Assembly: GCA_014773175.1 (NCBI GenBank) | Contig: VXCM01000332.1 | Span: 62,001-126,000, forward strand | Reading direction: 5' to 3' | Length of the DNA: 64,000 nt | Source of the DNA: Lucifuga dentata | Taxonomy: Eukaryota; Chordata; Actinopteri; Ophidiiformes; Bythitidae | Shown here: piece by piece, positions 32,249-45,153 of the stretch | Numbering within the stretch: the stretch's first letter is position 1 | How the letters are laid out: each line of letters begins with the position of its first letter | The notes under the pieces: generated by a model | Seen by the model: the letters and a program-made list of their open reading frames with translations, nothing else | Told to the model about the DNA's origin: nothing | Database searches by the model: none | Translations under genes and position numbers: made by a program

Positions 32249-32254
32249 CACGTG
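32249..32254. promoter_or_regulatory. bptf: E-box CACGTG in the presumed bptf promoter
   Basis: CACGTG lies in gaccacgtgactcc, about 245 bp upstream of the bptf start codon and ~45 bp upstream of a YY1-like motif. CACGTG is bound by USF/MYC/TFE-type bHLH factors; occupancy here is inference. Confidence 0.5.
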
Positions 32255-32292
32255 ACTCCTCCGTGAGGGCCTGCTGTTTGTTCAGAGGAAGA

Positions 32293-32302
32293 AAAATGGC
32301 GG
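32293..32302 (+). promoter_or_regulatory. bptf: YY1-like motif AAAATGGCGGC near the presumed bptf transcription start
   Basis: The stretch gaaaaatggcggctc contains the ATGGCGGC core of the YY1 site, which in many vertebrate promoters without a TATA box sits just downstream of the start of transcription. No TATA box is evident. The ATG in the core opens a 15-codon uORF (see next entry). Confidence 0.55.
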
Positions 32303-32343
32303 CTCTAGGCGAACCCAAACGGGACGCCGGGCTAACATTTTGA
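32296..32343 (+). CDS. Possible upstream ORF in the bptf 5' leader
   Basis: ATG at 32296 opens MAALGEPKRDAGLTF, then TGA at 32341-32343, 155 bp before the bptf ATG and out of the way of it. It would be translated only if transcription starts upstream of 32296. A or G at -3 (here A) would favour initiation. Whether it is used is unknown. Confidence 0.3.
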   Translation: MAALGEPKRDAGLTF

Positions 32344-32498
32344 GCTTTCCCACCCGAAACAACACCGGGGCTTCGCGGGGTTACTAAACCTTCTGGATCT
32401 CCACCGGTCCAGCTTTGTGGGGGTACCGCTTTTTCTCGCGTCCGTGGAGGCTAAATAAACGCAAACATTGATTTAGTAAAATAACAGATTCGCCTATC

Positions 32499-33006
32499 AT
32501 GAGAGGGAGAAGGGGCAGGCCGCCCAAACCGCTACCAACCGAGGAGCCTTCCCCTGAACCAGCCCGGGGCTTACGACCCAGGAGGAACCTGAAGCCCAGG
32601 GCGAGAGACAGCGAGGACGAGGACGCAGAGAGCCCTAAAAGAGAAACACCCAAATCGGCCAGGGGGAAGAGGAAAGGGGGATCCGTCGCATCAACACGGG
32701 GCAGGGGAAGAGGCAGAGGTGGCGGCGGAGGCAGAGGAGGTAGAAGGGGTCGAGGAGGAAAGCGAACGGCTCCTTCCAAAACAGTGGTTTACGACGACCA
32801 CGAAAGTGAGGAGGACGACGATGTTGTCAGTTTGAGGTCGGAGGAGGAAGAGTTTATTGAGGAGGAACCTCAGTCAGAGGAGGATGAGGGCCTCAGAGAG
32901 GAATCTGACTGCCTTGACGATGATGTGCTGGACGAGGAGGATGATGGTGGAAGCTACTGTACAGAGAGTAGCTTTCGGAGTCAGAGCACACACGCCAGCG
33001 CTACGG
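32499..33006 (+). CDS. bptf: bptf exon 1: start codon and acidic/basic N-terminus
   Basis: The start [10 protein letters not shown] is identical to mammalian BPTF. An in-frame TGA at 32469 precedes the ATG and A is at -3, so the start is well supported. The exon has an RG/GR-rich basic stretch (residues ~67-90), then the conserved [10 protein letters not shown] and an acidic run with [13 protein letters not shown]. Human BPTF has a much longer proline/alanine/glycine N-terminus, so this one is compact. It ends phase 1 at gtaaat. Confidence 0.95.
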
Positions 33007-36000
33007 GTAAATAAACACCGGGATCGTGTTGGTTATGATGGCTGAGCACACTGCAGAGGATGGAAAGTGCATCCAGAAAGCTGTTTCTGTTTGTTAACAG
33101 TGCAGGAAGCTGAATCCTTATTGTTCAAAATGGAGAATGCACACTGTATGAACACAGGCCGCAGTCCACTCATTCAATGCTAGCATAGGTGGACTCAGCC
33201 TGCAGCGGGAACGCCAGATTCCCCTGCTGACATCTGCACATTTTAACAATAAATCTCACATTACATGTAGGGATTTGACTTGCATGCAAAGTGCTCCAGC
33301 GTGAAATGTCATTCATTAACACTTAAGTCAATAACCTAGCTGCTAGCTAGCTAACGTTAGCAAGTAAGATGAGCTCTCACTGTCATCTGTCATTCTGAAG
33401 ACAAGTAGTTAGATAACTTTCCACTTTAGGCAACTTTACACGTTTAAAAATAACTTCAGCACTCAGGTAAATAAATACATACATTGTAGTTACTGAGTGA
33501 AGCTGACAATGTGTCAAATTATACTTCCGTGAAAGAGAAGACTTGGCTAACTAATTTAGCTGGCTAGCATACTTTACATTTTTGTCACTTTGACAGCTCC
33601 TAAATTTTCACCCCTCATCCAAAACTAATTAAAATTATGGCACTTAATGGTGTAACGCAAAGCAAAAAGGGGTTATTCAATATGGCCTGATAAATGTTGT
33701 TTATGTAATCCAGCTGATTCTTTTCTAATTGCAGGAGGATGGAGCAAAATTAGCCAATGGCACTGGCCATGTGTAGAGCAAAGTGGCAAACGTAAAAGTT
33801 TTTTATTAGTTTGAATCTCAATTTTACAAGTTTTTTTTTCTTTCTCATTTTGTACAAGAAAAATTTATTTTTGAAACCCTATTTGAGCCGCATTTCCACA
33901 TTTGAAATAAAGGAAACTCAAATGATAATTTTTAAATTATAAACAGTATCCTTATATTGCTTGTTAGCGACATTAATGAATAAGTTATAGTCATTAATGT
34001 AAATGCCATAGCTGGGCAATATGTACAAAATCAATTAAAAGTAACTCATTATCTCAAGATTGATTATTTTATTATAATTAGGGTTTGGCTTTGAGTCCTT
34101 TTATACAATTAACCTTGGAGTGGGTCTCTGAGTAAAGATGACCAGAAATGTGGATATAATGGGAAAACAGGTCGAGGTATTTGTTGTTCATTTCACTCCC
34201 GCTAAAGCTGTCAAAGAAGTTAAACTTTAATATGCAGCCTTTAAAATCGCAACAAGACAGTATTATGTAAATTGAGGCAATATATAATTCTTTAGGCTAT
34301 AACATACGGATGACAAATATCCACTAATGATTTGCTGAAATTCATTCTGTATCCAACAGGGAAAAGAAAACAACGGGCTACCCGACCCCGCCCCCCTATT
34401 CTCGAGGATAAGGAGATTCCTCCTCTGGAGCTTCCAGAGACCTCTGAGGACCTCCTGGTGCCTAACGAGGAACTTCTTAATGCTGCCTCCATCTACGAGG
34501 TGGTGCGGAACTTCAGCACGGTGCTGCGGCTCTCCCCGTTCCGCTTTGAGGACTTTTGCGCAGCGTTGGCAGGCCAGGAACAGTGCACTTTGATAGCCGA
34601 GACTCACATTGCTCTGCTGAAGGCCATTTTGCGTGAGGAAGACTCTTCCAACACCACCTTCGGCCCCGCTGACCTCAAAGACAGCGTCAACTCTACACTG
34701 TACTTCATAGACGGCATGACATGGCCAGAGGTGTTGCGGGCGTACTGTGAGAGCGACCAGGAGTACCACCATGTGCTGCTGTACCAGGAGGCGGATGAGT
34801 ACCCTTATGGCCCACTGGAGAGTAAAATCAAGGTGCTGCAGTTCTTGGTCGACCAGTTTCTCACTACTAACATTGCCCGCGAGGAGCTTATGTCCGACGG
34901 GGTCATGCAGTACGATGACCACTGTCGTGTCTGCCACCGCCTGGGCGACCTGCTGTGCTGTGAGACCTGCATGGCGGTGTACCACCTGGAGTGCGTGAAA
35001 CCGCCGCTGGAGGCGGTCCCGGAGGACGAGTGGCAGTGTGAGATTTGCGTGGCGCACAAAGTGCCCGGCGTCACGGACTGCGTGACGGAGTCGCAGAAAA
35101 ACAGACCCTACATCCGCCAGGAGCCAATCGGATATGACCGCCACCAGAGGAAATACTGGTTCCTGAACAGAAGGATTATTGTGTAAGTTCAGCCCCTCGC
35201 TGTCCTTCTTTCTTTGTCTCTCTGTTGAAACAGATACAGTCAAACAGGTAAACTACCTGTGGAGAGCCAGAGAACGTCATCCTGAGGTGTGACACCAACA
35301 GCTGATATTTGCAGACAGTGCACACCAGCATGCATCCACATGTTGCACATATTAAAGGACCATGCCAGACATTTTGCATGTTTGAGCCCAATATATACAA
35401 CCCACATATATGAAACATTATTGAGAACAATTTCCCAAAAACATACTACTAGAGCATTAAATATTAGAATTATTTTTCCTATCTTCCAGACTGCCATTGA
35501 TTTCAGTTCATTCCAGTGCGCTATTAAAATCAACTTGAAGAGACTTGAAACGCTCAAGATAGGTAATCCATCACAGCAAACACTGATATGTATAAAAGAT
35601 TTTTCTCAAAGTAACTCTATTTAACCAGTCCAACACAGAGCTGCACAGAAGAAAATTTATGTCTCCTCCAGGTAATATAGTCTCAGGAAAAGACAGCTTT
35701 TAGCGAGATTAAAAACAGTCGTCTCTTCTATGTGTGGATGTGTGTGTTAGCAGGCGAAACATTGAATTTTAAGGTTGGTGTAACAAGTAAATATTAGATT
35801 TTGAACGATTAGGGGATTTGACAAACTAACAGGAAAACTAAAATACAACCATATTTTAGTTTTCCTGTTATTTAGACGTTTTGGAAACTGGTGTTCAGTA
35901 AGTAACATTTATGCCAGTAGTATTTATTGGGCTTAAACATGCAAAATCACTGGTATGGTCTTTTAAGTAGTGCAGTACACGCAGGCAAAGGAAAAGAAAA

Positions 36001-39000
36001 TATATTTAAAAACAGTTCAGTGGGTCAATTTAGCAACAAGACTTTTGGCCACATCGATTACAGGTGGCCTATGCAGCTATTTAATGATTACGTTATAAAA
36101 CTATTTTAAAGTCATATCTCAAAGGTTTGAATCCAAAAGATTATTTATCCTAAATACGACATTCATAATCTTTAAATAACTGTGAATTCAGACAAACAGC
36201 CAAACACCTTCAAATGCAGTTGCAGAATCCGTGTCATTCGTTCTTTCTTTTAATATCCATTTAAGAACCCAAAATCTGAAAACGGAAAAAAACACAATTT
36301 ATGTCGTTATTCATTTACAAATCTAACATAAAAAAGTACAAATAAAGAATTGTTTTTCGTACTTTAGGTTTTATGCTCAAATTAAAAATAGAAAATGAGA
36401 AAATGGGGCCAGGGTCAGAACTTGATAAGCTTTCCAATTTTTTTTTTTTTTTTTTTTTTAATAACAACGTACGTCTGTTTTACTGAATTAATTGAACAGA
36501 TTAAATGAAAGTGCAATACCTAAAAGATTCTGCCAATATTATCATGACATCCTCATTGAGAATTACGCGTTTATTCCCTCTGAGCAAGATGAAATTCTCC
36601 ATGATCGTCTATGCTAGCAAAACACGAAATGCTAGCAAAACAGAATATTAATGCTGCGTTCGAGCTACCTCGGAAGTCGGAGTTTTCCCAATTGGAAGTT
36701 CCGACTCCCAACCTCAAACCGTTCCAGCCAGATGTCAACAAAAAAGCATGGCTGAGCACCAATAAATTCTGTAAAATTAAACAAATTTAGTAATAAAAGC
36801 TAACTAAAGCAAAGTTAGATTATAAGACTGTTTGGTTGTGTTGTTTTACATTGACATTAATCACAGTAGGTATTAAACATTTGTGCAGATAAGTAATATT
36901 CTGAATTTACACTTAGTATCAATGGGAAACAGTTATACACTGTACATAGTTAACTTAGCGATATATCTTGACCTTTTTATTTCACTGTCACGTTAGAAAA
37001 AATACTTTATTCGCCTGTTAGCTGATCAATTCCAGTCATAAAGCTCACTTCCACGGGCGCTGCCATGTTGAGTGATGTCATACTCGTGAAGTCGGGTTAG
37101 ATAATTTTGGTCAGAGTTTCCCAGTTGGAGCTCTGACTTCAAACGCCGTTCCAACGCATTTTCCCGAGTAGGAAGTCGGCAAAATACGAGTTCCGAGGTA
37201 GCTCGAATGCAGCATTAGCTAGCAATTCTCTAACTTCCGGTCATACCAATTTGGCAAGCTTAAATGTCAAAATCAAGTCCGGTCCTTGGCCCCGTTTTGT
37301 CATTATCTATTTTTAACTTCAGCATAAAATCGAAAGTACGAAAAAGAATTAGTTTATTTTTATTTTATTTATTTATTTATTTACTTACTTATTTATTTAG
37401 GGGTGTAGGATTTGTAAATGAATATGAAAAGAACGAATGATACGCAGATTCTGCAGCCAGTGAGAAACAGGATTTCCTAAAACGTAATCTTGTATTTCCA
37501 CGCTACATGGTTGCTGCTCCACTTTAAAATGTGAAACTGCTGACGAGTGACACTGAAAGTAACCGTGAACATAGTTGGGGCACAGTTTCATATGGTTTCC
37601 ACCCATTCATTCATCCATCCATCCATCGTGTTTTTGATTTTAGAGTTGCGAAGGAAAAAGGCCCCGTGGCGTTTTTGACAGCAATGCTTCTCTCAATTAC
37701 ATGTTTCTCCCGACCCGTGTCTTTTGACGTAACTTTCTCCCCGTCTTTTTGTCTAATCGTATGTTTTTTAAGCTTTATTGAACACGTAACAAAGACAAAA
37801 ACAACAAAGAGTAAATATACAATGATATAAGCACAAGGAATGATAGAAACAGTTAAAAACAAACAAACAAAATTCTTAGGGAAAACAGAATCTAAATAAT
37901 AAGCACCTCTCTTCATAATAGATAATGTAATCTTACTTAAGGTTTGGCAGTCTAATTGTATCTCTCAGAGGTTTTTTGGAACAGGAAATCGGTGCCTAGG
38001 CTGACATATTCATTCAAAGGATATCAATGAAGCACTTTGAATCTATTGTCAGTCTCCTAGACTTGCAATTCATCCTGACCTTGACACTTATTCTGAGTCT
38101 GATTGCCTTTTCCTCACGGATGGCTGATGTTATTCTGTATGAATTCTCAATTTACACCCCACCCCCACCTCTACCACCACCACACACACGCCATCTAGCT
38201 TAAGATGCCACACTGAGGATGTGTAAATGTTGAAAGCTTTTTAGTTTTTTAGTTAGTCCTTCTCGTCTCCTGGATTCAGTGGCGCCACTGTTTTCCCTCA
38301 AATCATGATGCCTCCCTTACATCAGCTGTTTCTAGGTGGACTTTTTTTTGTTTTTTGTTTTTTTTAATCTGAGCCAGAAGACCTTTTTTATTTTCAGTGG
38401 GCTTAAAAGGAACACAGTAACATATTGCTTTCGCCACATAAAAATCAGATATTGTCATAATGTCAACTTTTTAATCACCAAAAACAGAGCAGCCTATCCT
38501 TTATTCGTACTGCCGTGTATTTTAAAGGTTATCTAACTCCCAATTGCGAAATTGTTTCATAATTCTGAATGTAGAATTTGCTCAACCTAAAGAAGAGAGT
38601 GAATTCTTGGAAGAATTCTTGGAAGTTCACACACAAAACTCAACAGAATTAAAACCGAAAGGTTTTCACCGGTAATGTCACTTTACTTGGTAATAAATCA
38701 ATGAGAAAACAAGTTTCCTACAGAGAAATCAGTGTGACTTATTATTATGATTATTAATTATTATTTGTTGAATTTGCACAGAATTATTTGGTGAATTTAC
38801 TCTTGCACATTACACACAGATTTTTGCCTGTAACGTATAAAGCAAAAGTCACATAGGATTCCGTCATTTGCTGAATGATTTGTTTATGCCAGGTGAGGAA
38901 ATGCATGTGCACAATGCTTATGCAGATTGTAAAATAATGCAACATTTACATGCGTGAATAAAATGAATTACAGTCACATAATTTGTATTGTGAATTTACG

Positions 39001-42000
39001 CCAATTTCAGTCTGATTATGGTTTTACATGACGTTTTTTTTTTTTTAAAAAAAGGACTAATTGTCTTATTTAGATTAGAATCGGAAGTTTTCACGCAGAT
39101 AAATGCAGTAACTGTGATTCAACACAAAGCTTGTTTTGATAGAACAATCTGCTCTGCTCTAACTTCCCAGTGAGGAGGATGGGGAGCATGAAAAGAAGAA
39201 GATCTGGTACTACAGCACCAAGATACAGCTGGGGGAGCTCCTAGAGTGCCTGGATAAGGAGTATTGGGAGGCGGACCTCTACGCAACCCTGCAGGAGATG
39301 AAGGAGGAGGTGCAAACACACATGGACATCACAGAGGACCTCACCAACAAAGCCCGTGGAAACAATAAAGCCTACCTCACCGCTATGAACGGTACAGATT
39401 TCAGTCTTTACTCCGGGAGATGAATATTCTGTTGATCAGACTGTTTGATTTTTTTTTTTTTTCCCCAATCAATATGTGCTCGTAGCGCCTAATGATTGTT
39501 TATTTCAATCAGGTACTCAAGTTAGCCCATGTGTGTGTTCTGGAGAGAAGATCAGGTGCTTATGAGTGGGCATGTGAGCTGTGTTTGAAGGTGATGTGGG
39601 AAATTGTTTGTCAGCATCACGTGATGTGCGTGTGCCTGTGTGTGTCCTGCAGGGTTGCATTCTGAAACAGTCAATCCAAGATCATCCTTTCAGGCTGCAT
39701 GGTACCAATAAATGCTGACATGCGACACCGAAATGTCAGACGTTGCCTCCTTTTCTCATTTGATGACACACAGCCATTTTCCCCTCTCGCCCTCCTCTAA
39801 GTAGTCAGAGGACATTGCAATGTTTGTGCTGGCAATTTCCACTTCTGTTTGAGTCGTTTATCTGTCTGTTCGTTGTGCATTCGCTTGTCACAAACCATTT
39901 GATTTCTGTTTTTCAAAATCCTGCAGCACGCTGTGTTTTGTTGGAGATGAGCCTCAAATAGATGTTCTGCGGTCCAGAATGGAAGGTAGTTTTGTTGTAA
40001 AGCCAGCAGAGTGCTTTTCATCTTTCCTGCCTTTGCACATCTAAAGTGATTTATGGCTTTTGCTGGCATTTTTTTTTCATCTGTTAAAAAGCCCACTTAA
40101 GCTGCAGCACAGTGCTGCCTGCACTAACTTTTCTTTGTTTGAGTTGGTGGGACTCGGCTGCTTCTCTTTCTTTGGAAACTGTACTTATGACATTTTGGTC
40201 TCTGGGGAACCTTTTGGAGGAAAAGTCTCTCCTGTCTTGGGATTCTGCAGATTGGATTCATTTTCTTGTAGGCTTTCGTGGGTTATCGATTCACATATCA
40301 CCTAAAATTTGTATCATTGTATATTCTGAGTCTTAAATGGTATATCATTTTTTTTCCTCCTATTTTTATTCCTTCTTTCGGCAACTCCCGTTAGGGGTCG
40401 CCACAGCGCATCATCTGTTTCTATCTCTCTTTGCCCTCTGAATAGGAACCGATGGTAGTAGATGGTAGATGGTAGCATAGTTTCCACCAGCACCCTGCTG
40501 ACCAACAGTACCGGTGGCGGTCGTTGGTAGCCTGGGCCTCGACCGATCCGGTATGGAAATCTGATTTGTGATCCGCATATTGCTTTGGCATCGGTTTTAC
40601 GGCAGATGCCCTTCCTGACGCAACCCTCCCCATTTATCCAAGCTTTGGATCGGCATTAGGGATGCGCTGGCTTATGCATCCTCAGTGGCTGGGTTTTCCT
40701 CCTATTTTTATTAACCTATTTTTACAAACTAACTTGATGAAATGAGCACTACAGAGACACTCTCAAACCATGTAAAAATGTGAAAAGATCCACAGTTTGA
40801 ACGTGATTTGGATCTAAAAACATAGATGCAGAGTAGAATACAGTAATGTAGCCTGCGGAAGAATTGTTGCAAGACTTTAGGTCAGCTTCATTTACAGCAG
40901 AAAAGCACCTTTCACGCTGAAGTGAGGATCCGACTTACTGTTATTGAATCTTGTATGTATTGAATTGTGTTGCCTGGCACCACATCTTTTGTTTCAGTAA
41001 AATCCATAACCTTTCAATATGCTGCACTGAAATAAAATTTATAGAATTTATAGATTTTTTTTTTTTTTTTTTTTTGCACATTTCATTGCCCACAACCACA
41101 CATTTATCTACAGATATGTAACTACACTAATAACCGCATGCATATATGACCATCAGTTTTTATTGTAAACATGCAAACTTGATCACAATATACAGAGAAA
41201 ACATCAACAGAAATGAAGACTTTCAATTGTATTCCCTCAATTTTTTTGAGATTCCCAGAAATTTCCAAAGCAATGCTATCAAAGGAGCTTATGTCTTAAT
41301 TGGGGAAGTTGACCCTGAGTGTAGACATAAATTATGCAATTTTAAGTTGATTTGATTTGTTCCTCTTGCATTTCCTCACCTGTTGCATTGCCTCTTAATA
41401 CCCGATTAAAATGAAAAAACTACAGAAACTACTACAAAACTAATTTCCCAAAACATACTATTGGAGCAGTACATTTTAGAATTGTTTACCTTCCAGGCTG
41501 CCATTGGTTTCAGTTCATTCCAGTACTTTCTTAATATCAACTTGTGCTTGAGATAAGTAATCCATCACAGCAAATAAAACGTCTATTAAATTTTTGGTCA
41601 AAGAAGCTTTATTTAAACAGTCCAACACAGAGCTACGTGGAAGAAAATGTATGTCTCCGCCAGGGAATATAGTCCCAGGAGGAGACAGCTTTAACTGTGA
41701 AATTAAAAACGACCATCCCTTCATTTATATTCAGCAAATATATGTGCCACATATCTCTACCAGGGGGCAAGTTTAAAGGATATCCTGACCACCCCATGAC
41801 CACAAAAATATTGAGTAATGTTTAAAGCTAAGTTCATTTACTGCTTCTACTGTACTTGAGATTTTCAACAGATGAACCCGTCAAGGTTTATCTGATAGTG
41901 AAAGCCTCTTAGAGTTTCATTAGCTGCAGGTGTGTGTTCGGTTTCTCAACAAGCAACCGGACACTTTCAACTGTTTGCTACATGGGAGAGAGCAGTTTTA

Positions 42001-45000
42001 ATGTGAAAAGCATGCCAGATGTGAAAAAATATTGTGTTCATGCGTTGCAGAATCTGTTATAATTCTGTATGTATTGATACAATATAACTCCTTTATGCAA
42101 AACACTGTAGTTTTTTTTTTGACAAAGGAAATGCTTTCTCCTGATCTCAAGCTCATTACAGTTGATGACATCGCTGAGGAACAGCAGCAACCCACATGGA
42201 TGCATCATAATCTTTAAGCCTTCAGAGATGTATATTTTGTAATGTACAGCCAAGTCTTGCCGTGTTGCATGGTGATGTAACTGTTGCCTTGAGTTTAAAT
42301 TTAGCCTGTTTTGTTTGTGTTTGTAGAAGAGATCATGGAGCACACGAAGGCCAAGCAGGAAGCAAGGGTGCGAGCAGAGGAGGCAAAGCAGGAAGCTGAA
42401 AGTGCATCTGCTAAAACGGAGAATTCCACGCAGGTCACGTCACACATTGACAACGGAGAACACAAAGAGGCCGAGACCAAGGAAGATACAAGTTCGCATG
42501 GTAAATATTCTGTTTATCTGTCTCGCTCTCACGATGTCATTAACTCTTAAAGGACCATACCTGTGATTTTGCATGTTTGAGCCCAATGTATACAACCCAC
42601 ATACACACTACGTTACTGACAACATTTTCTCAAAACACACTATTGGAGCAGTACATTTTAGAATTGATTTTCCTACCTTCCAAGCTGCCATTGGTTTCAG
42701 TTCATTCCAGTACTGAAACCAATGTTTAATATCAACTTAATATCAACTTGTGTTTGAGATAAGTAAGTCATCACTGCACATGTGACATCTGTTACATTTT
42801 TGTCAAAGTAACTTTATTTAAACGGTCCAACATGGAGCTTCACGGAAGAAAATGTATGTCTCCGCCAGGGAATATAGTCCCAGGAGAAGATGGGTTTTAC
42901 TGTGAAATTAAAAATGACCATCACTTCTACATTCAGACGCAGGTGTTAGCAGGCGAACCATTGAATTTTTGAACATTTGATTTTAAAAGGGGATTTGTGA
43001 AAATAACAGGAAAACTAAAATACAGTTTTATGTTTTGGAAAATGGGTGTCAGTAAGGTAACATGTATACAGGTAGTATTTATTGGGCTTAAACATGCAAA
43101 ATCACCAGTATGGTCCTTAAAACAGAAGTCCTGGTATTATTGGTAACAGCAAGTGCATTTTTCACACTTGTGCAAAGTAAAATCCTGTTTTTTTTTTTTT
43201 GTTTTTTTTAATTGAAATGTTTATTTGAACAGTGACTGATGCAGAGACATAGGTCATTCAGAGAATAAACTAATGCTGCACATCATCACATCATAGTATT
43301 TTTAGCCAGAGCTAGTTTGCAAAGCTTGTCCCTAGTTGGGCTTTTACCCTTATATCACATGTTATACATGTTATGAAACTATGTCAGTTGTGTCTCTGCA
43401 ACAGTGTCATCAAGACAAATTCCTTTATCTACATGTGACTTGCTGACTAAAGATGATTAAAGACATCCTGTGTGATCATATATCTTAACCATAGCAGCCA
43501 CAGTTCCCCCTGTTGGAGAGGAGGGCGGCATATCTGACCCTAAGCCTGGTTCAGCTGCCCAGGTGTCCGCCGTGTCTAAAACAGACACCCCTGAACCTAA
43601 CGACGGACCGCGGCCCACTCCCTCTAAGAGCCCAGAGAGTGGGGAGGCCCCCACAACAGCAAAGCAGGAGACGACAGGTACAAGAAGAGTCCGATAATGA
43701 ATAATGTCTAGTTTGTGTGTCCAGCTATCGGCAGCATTGCCAGCCATTTTGCTCATCCTCCACATCTGCTGGGCCACACACGTGCATCCATCTTCATCTG
43801 TCTGCTTGTCACTGCTGGTTGCCTGTAGCCATCTTCTTCCCTTCAGGGCTGACCTCACTTATTTAGCCTGCTGTGCATAAAGGATCAGCTTCACTTATCT
43901 GCTCTGTCTGGTGTAGAGATCTTCAGAACCATAACAGACCTGTAAATTCATTTTCACAACAACAAAGGATAGTCTGAACTGCTCCGAAATAGACCCAAGA
44001 ATAACTAGATCCAATGCAAAATGAGGCGTGAGACTCAGGTTAGTTTCTGCTATTTTTCTTGTCTTGACTGACTCCAAGCATGGAACTAAAGCTGCTGCAT
44101 GCAGCGCCTCCTCTGGCGGCTGAATGCACCATTTGTTTGGGCTGCATTTATTTCTCACTTTGTCTCCGACGCTCATGCAATTTGCAGCTTGTTTTTGGCT
44201 CTATGGTGGACAGCATCCCTGGCAGAAGCTACTGCACTAGTCTATCACAACCGGCTCTTTATTCTTGTTCCAATTTATGGGCATTTGGGCTGGGTTCCTA
44301 TTGCACAGACAAAAGACTCTGTGCCTCAAAGCCCCCACCTGCTACCTCCACAACAAAGAGCTACACGTATATGCAGGACTCTCTCCCGTAACAAGCAGAG
44401 CCGCTGTCTTCATTTGGCATCGCAGCAAGCGTGCATCGTAATCATGTATCCCCTTCCTGTTTGAAGGGGATTTTGGTTTTATTGGACTGTCTGGATTGCT
44501 GAAACACTCAGTCATCCGCTGTTCTAATTTTTGTCATGAATGCTCTGTGTCGCCACATTTTGTTGTCCACACAGCTGCGGTCTTTGCCCAGATCATTTTG
44601 CTGAGGTTACAATTCACAATTTTACCCTGAAAATTTACTGTTACTGCTGTACTCAGTCTGTCCTGCAATATTCCTTTTAGATACAGATTTGAAAGCAGAG
44701 TCAAGCAGTGAGGAGGCCCACCCTGCTCAGATGCAGACAGGAAGCCATCAGCAGCAGCAGCAGCAGCAGTCGTCCCCGCAGCCTGAGGTGAACAGTTCCA
44801 GTAGCCAGGTTTCTGGATCTCGTACCCTCAGGAAGCCGGAGGATCCTGATCTGGTCGATTGCACGTCTCAGTCCTCTTTCACCAGCCAGGATGGAACAGG
44901 TAAAAAATAATGAGTTAAGCTTGTTAGTGCTCAGAAAGTAAATGGTGAGAATTCAGTGTGCTCATGTGTCGTCTCTCTGTTTGTCTTGTTGCTCTGATTG

Positions 45001-45121
45001 TGTTGTGTTTTGTGACCAACAGAGGAGTACAAGGAGAGGGTCAAGAACGATAAAGCAGGACAGGAGACTAATAACCAAACAGCCAGAAGCAGCAAAGAGG
45101 TGAGGCTGCATATGATGCTGT

Positions 45122-45153
<32 letters not shown>

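Larger units (their letters stand above)
35183..39170 (+). other. bptf: bptf intron 2 (4 kb, transposon-rich)
   Basis: GT-AG intron carrying a full TTAA-family MITE (35352-35966), a fold-back composite (36221-37455) and a copy of repeat family 2 (38889-38995). The remainder is AT-rich with simple repeats (TTTA and CATC units near 37360-37630). A tandem gaattcttgga duplication lies near 38605. Confidence 0.85.
39392..42326 (+). other. bptf: bptf intron 3
   Basis: GT-AG intron. It holds a teleost interspersed repeat (about 40362-40700) and a truncated TTAA-family MITE (41441-41735). No gene is seen. Confidence 0.85.

Noticed and set aside
34263..35243. 326-codon open frame on the - strand opposite bptf exon 2
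   Set aside because: It is antisense to the DDT/PHD1 exon. The + strand reading matches BPTF in detail, and the antisense reading resembles nothing known to me.
35240..35557. Recurrent - strand peptides of the type NELKxMAVWxxGK in several places (9703, 24194, 35240, 49276)
   Set aside because: They lie inside copies of the TTAA MITE family and share its DNA sequence. They are repeat-derived frames, not genes.
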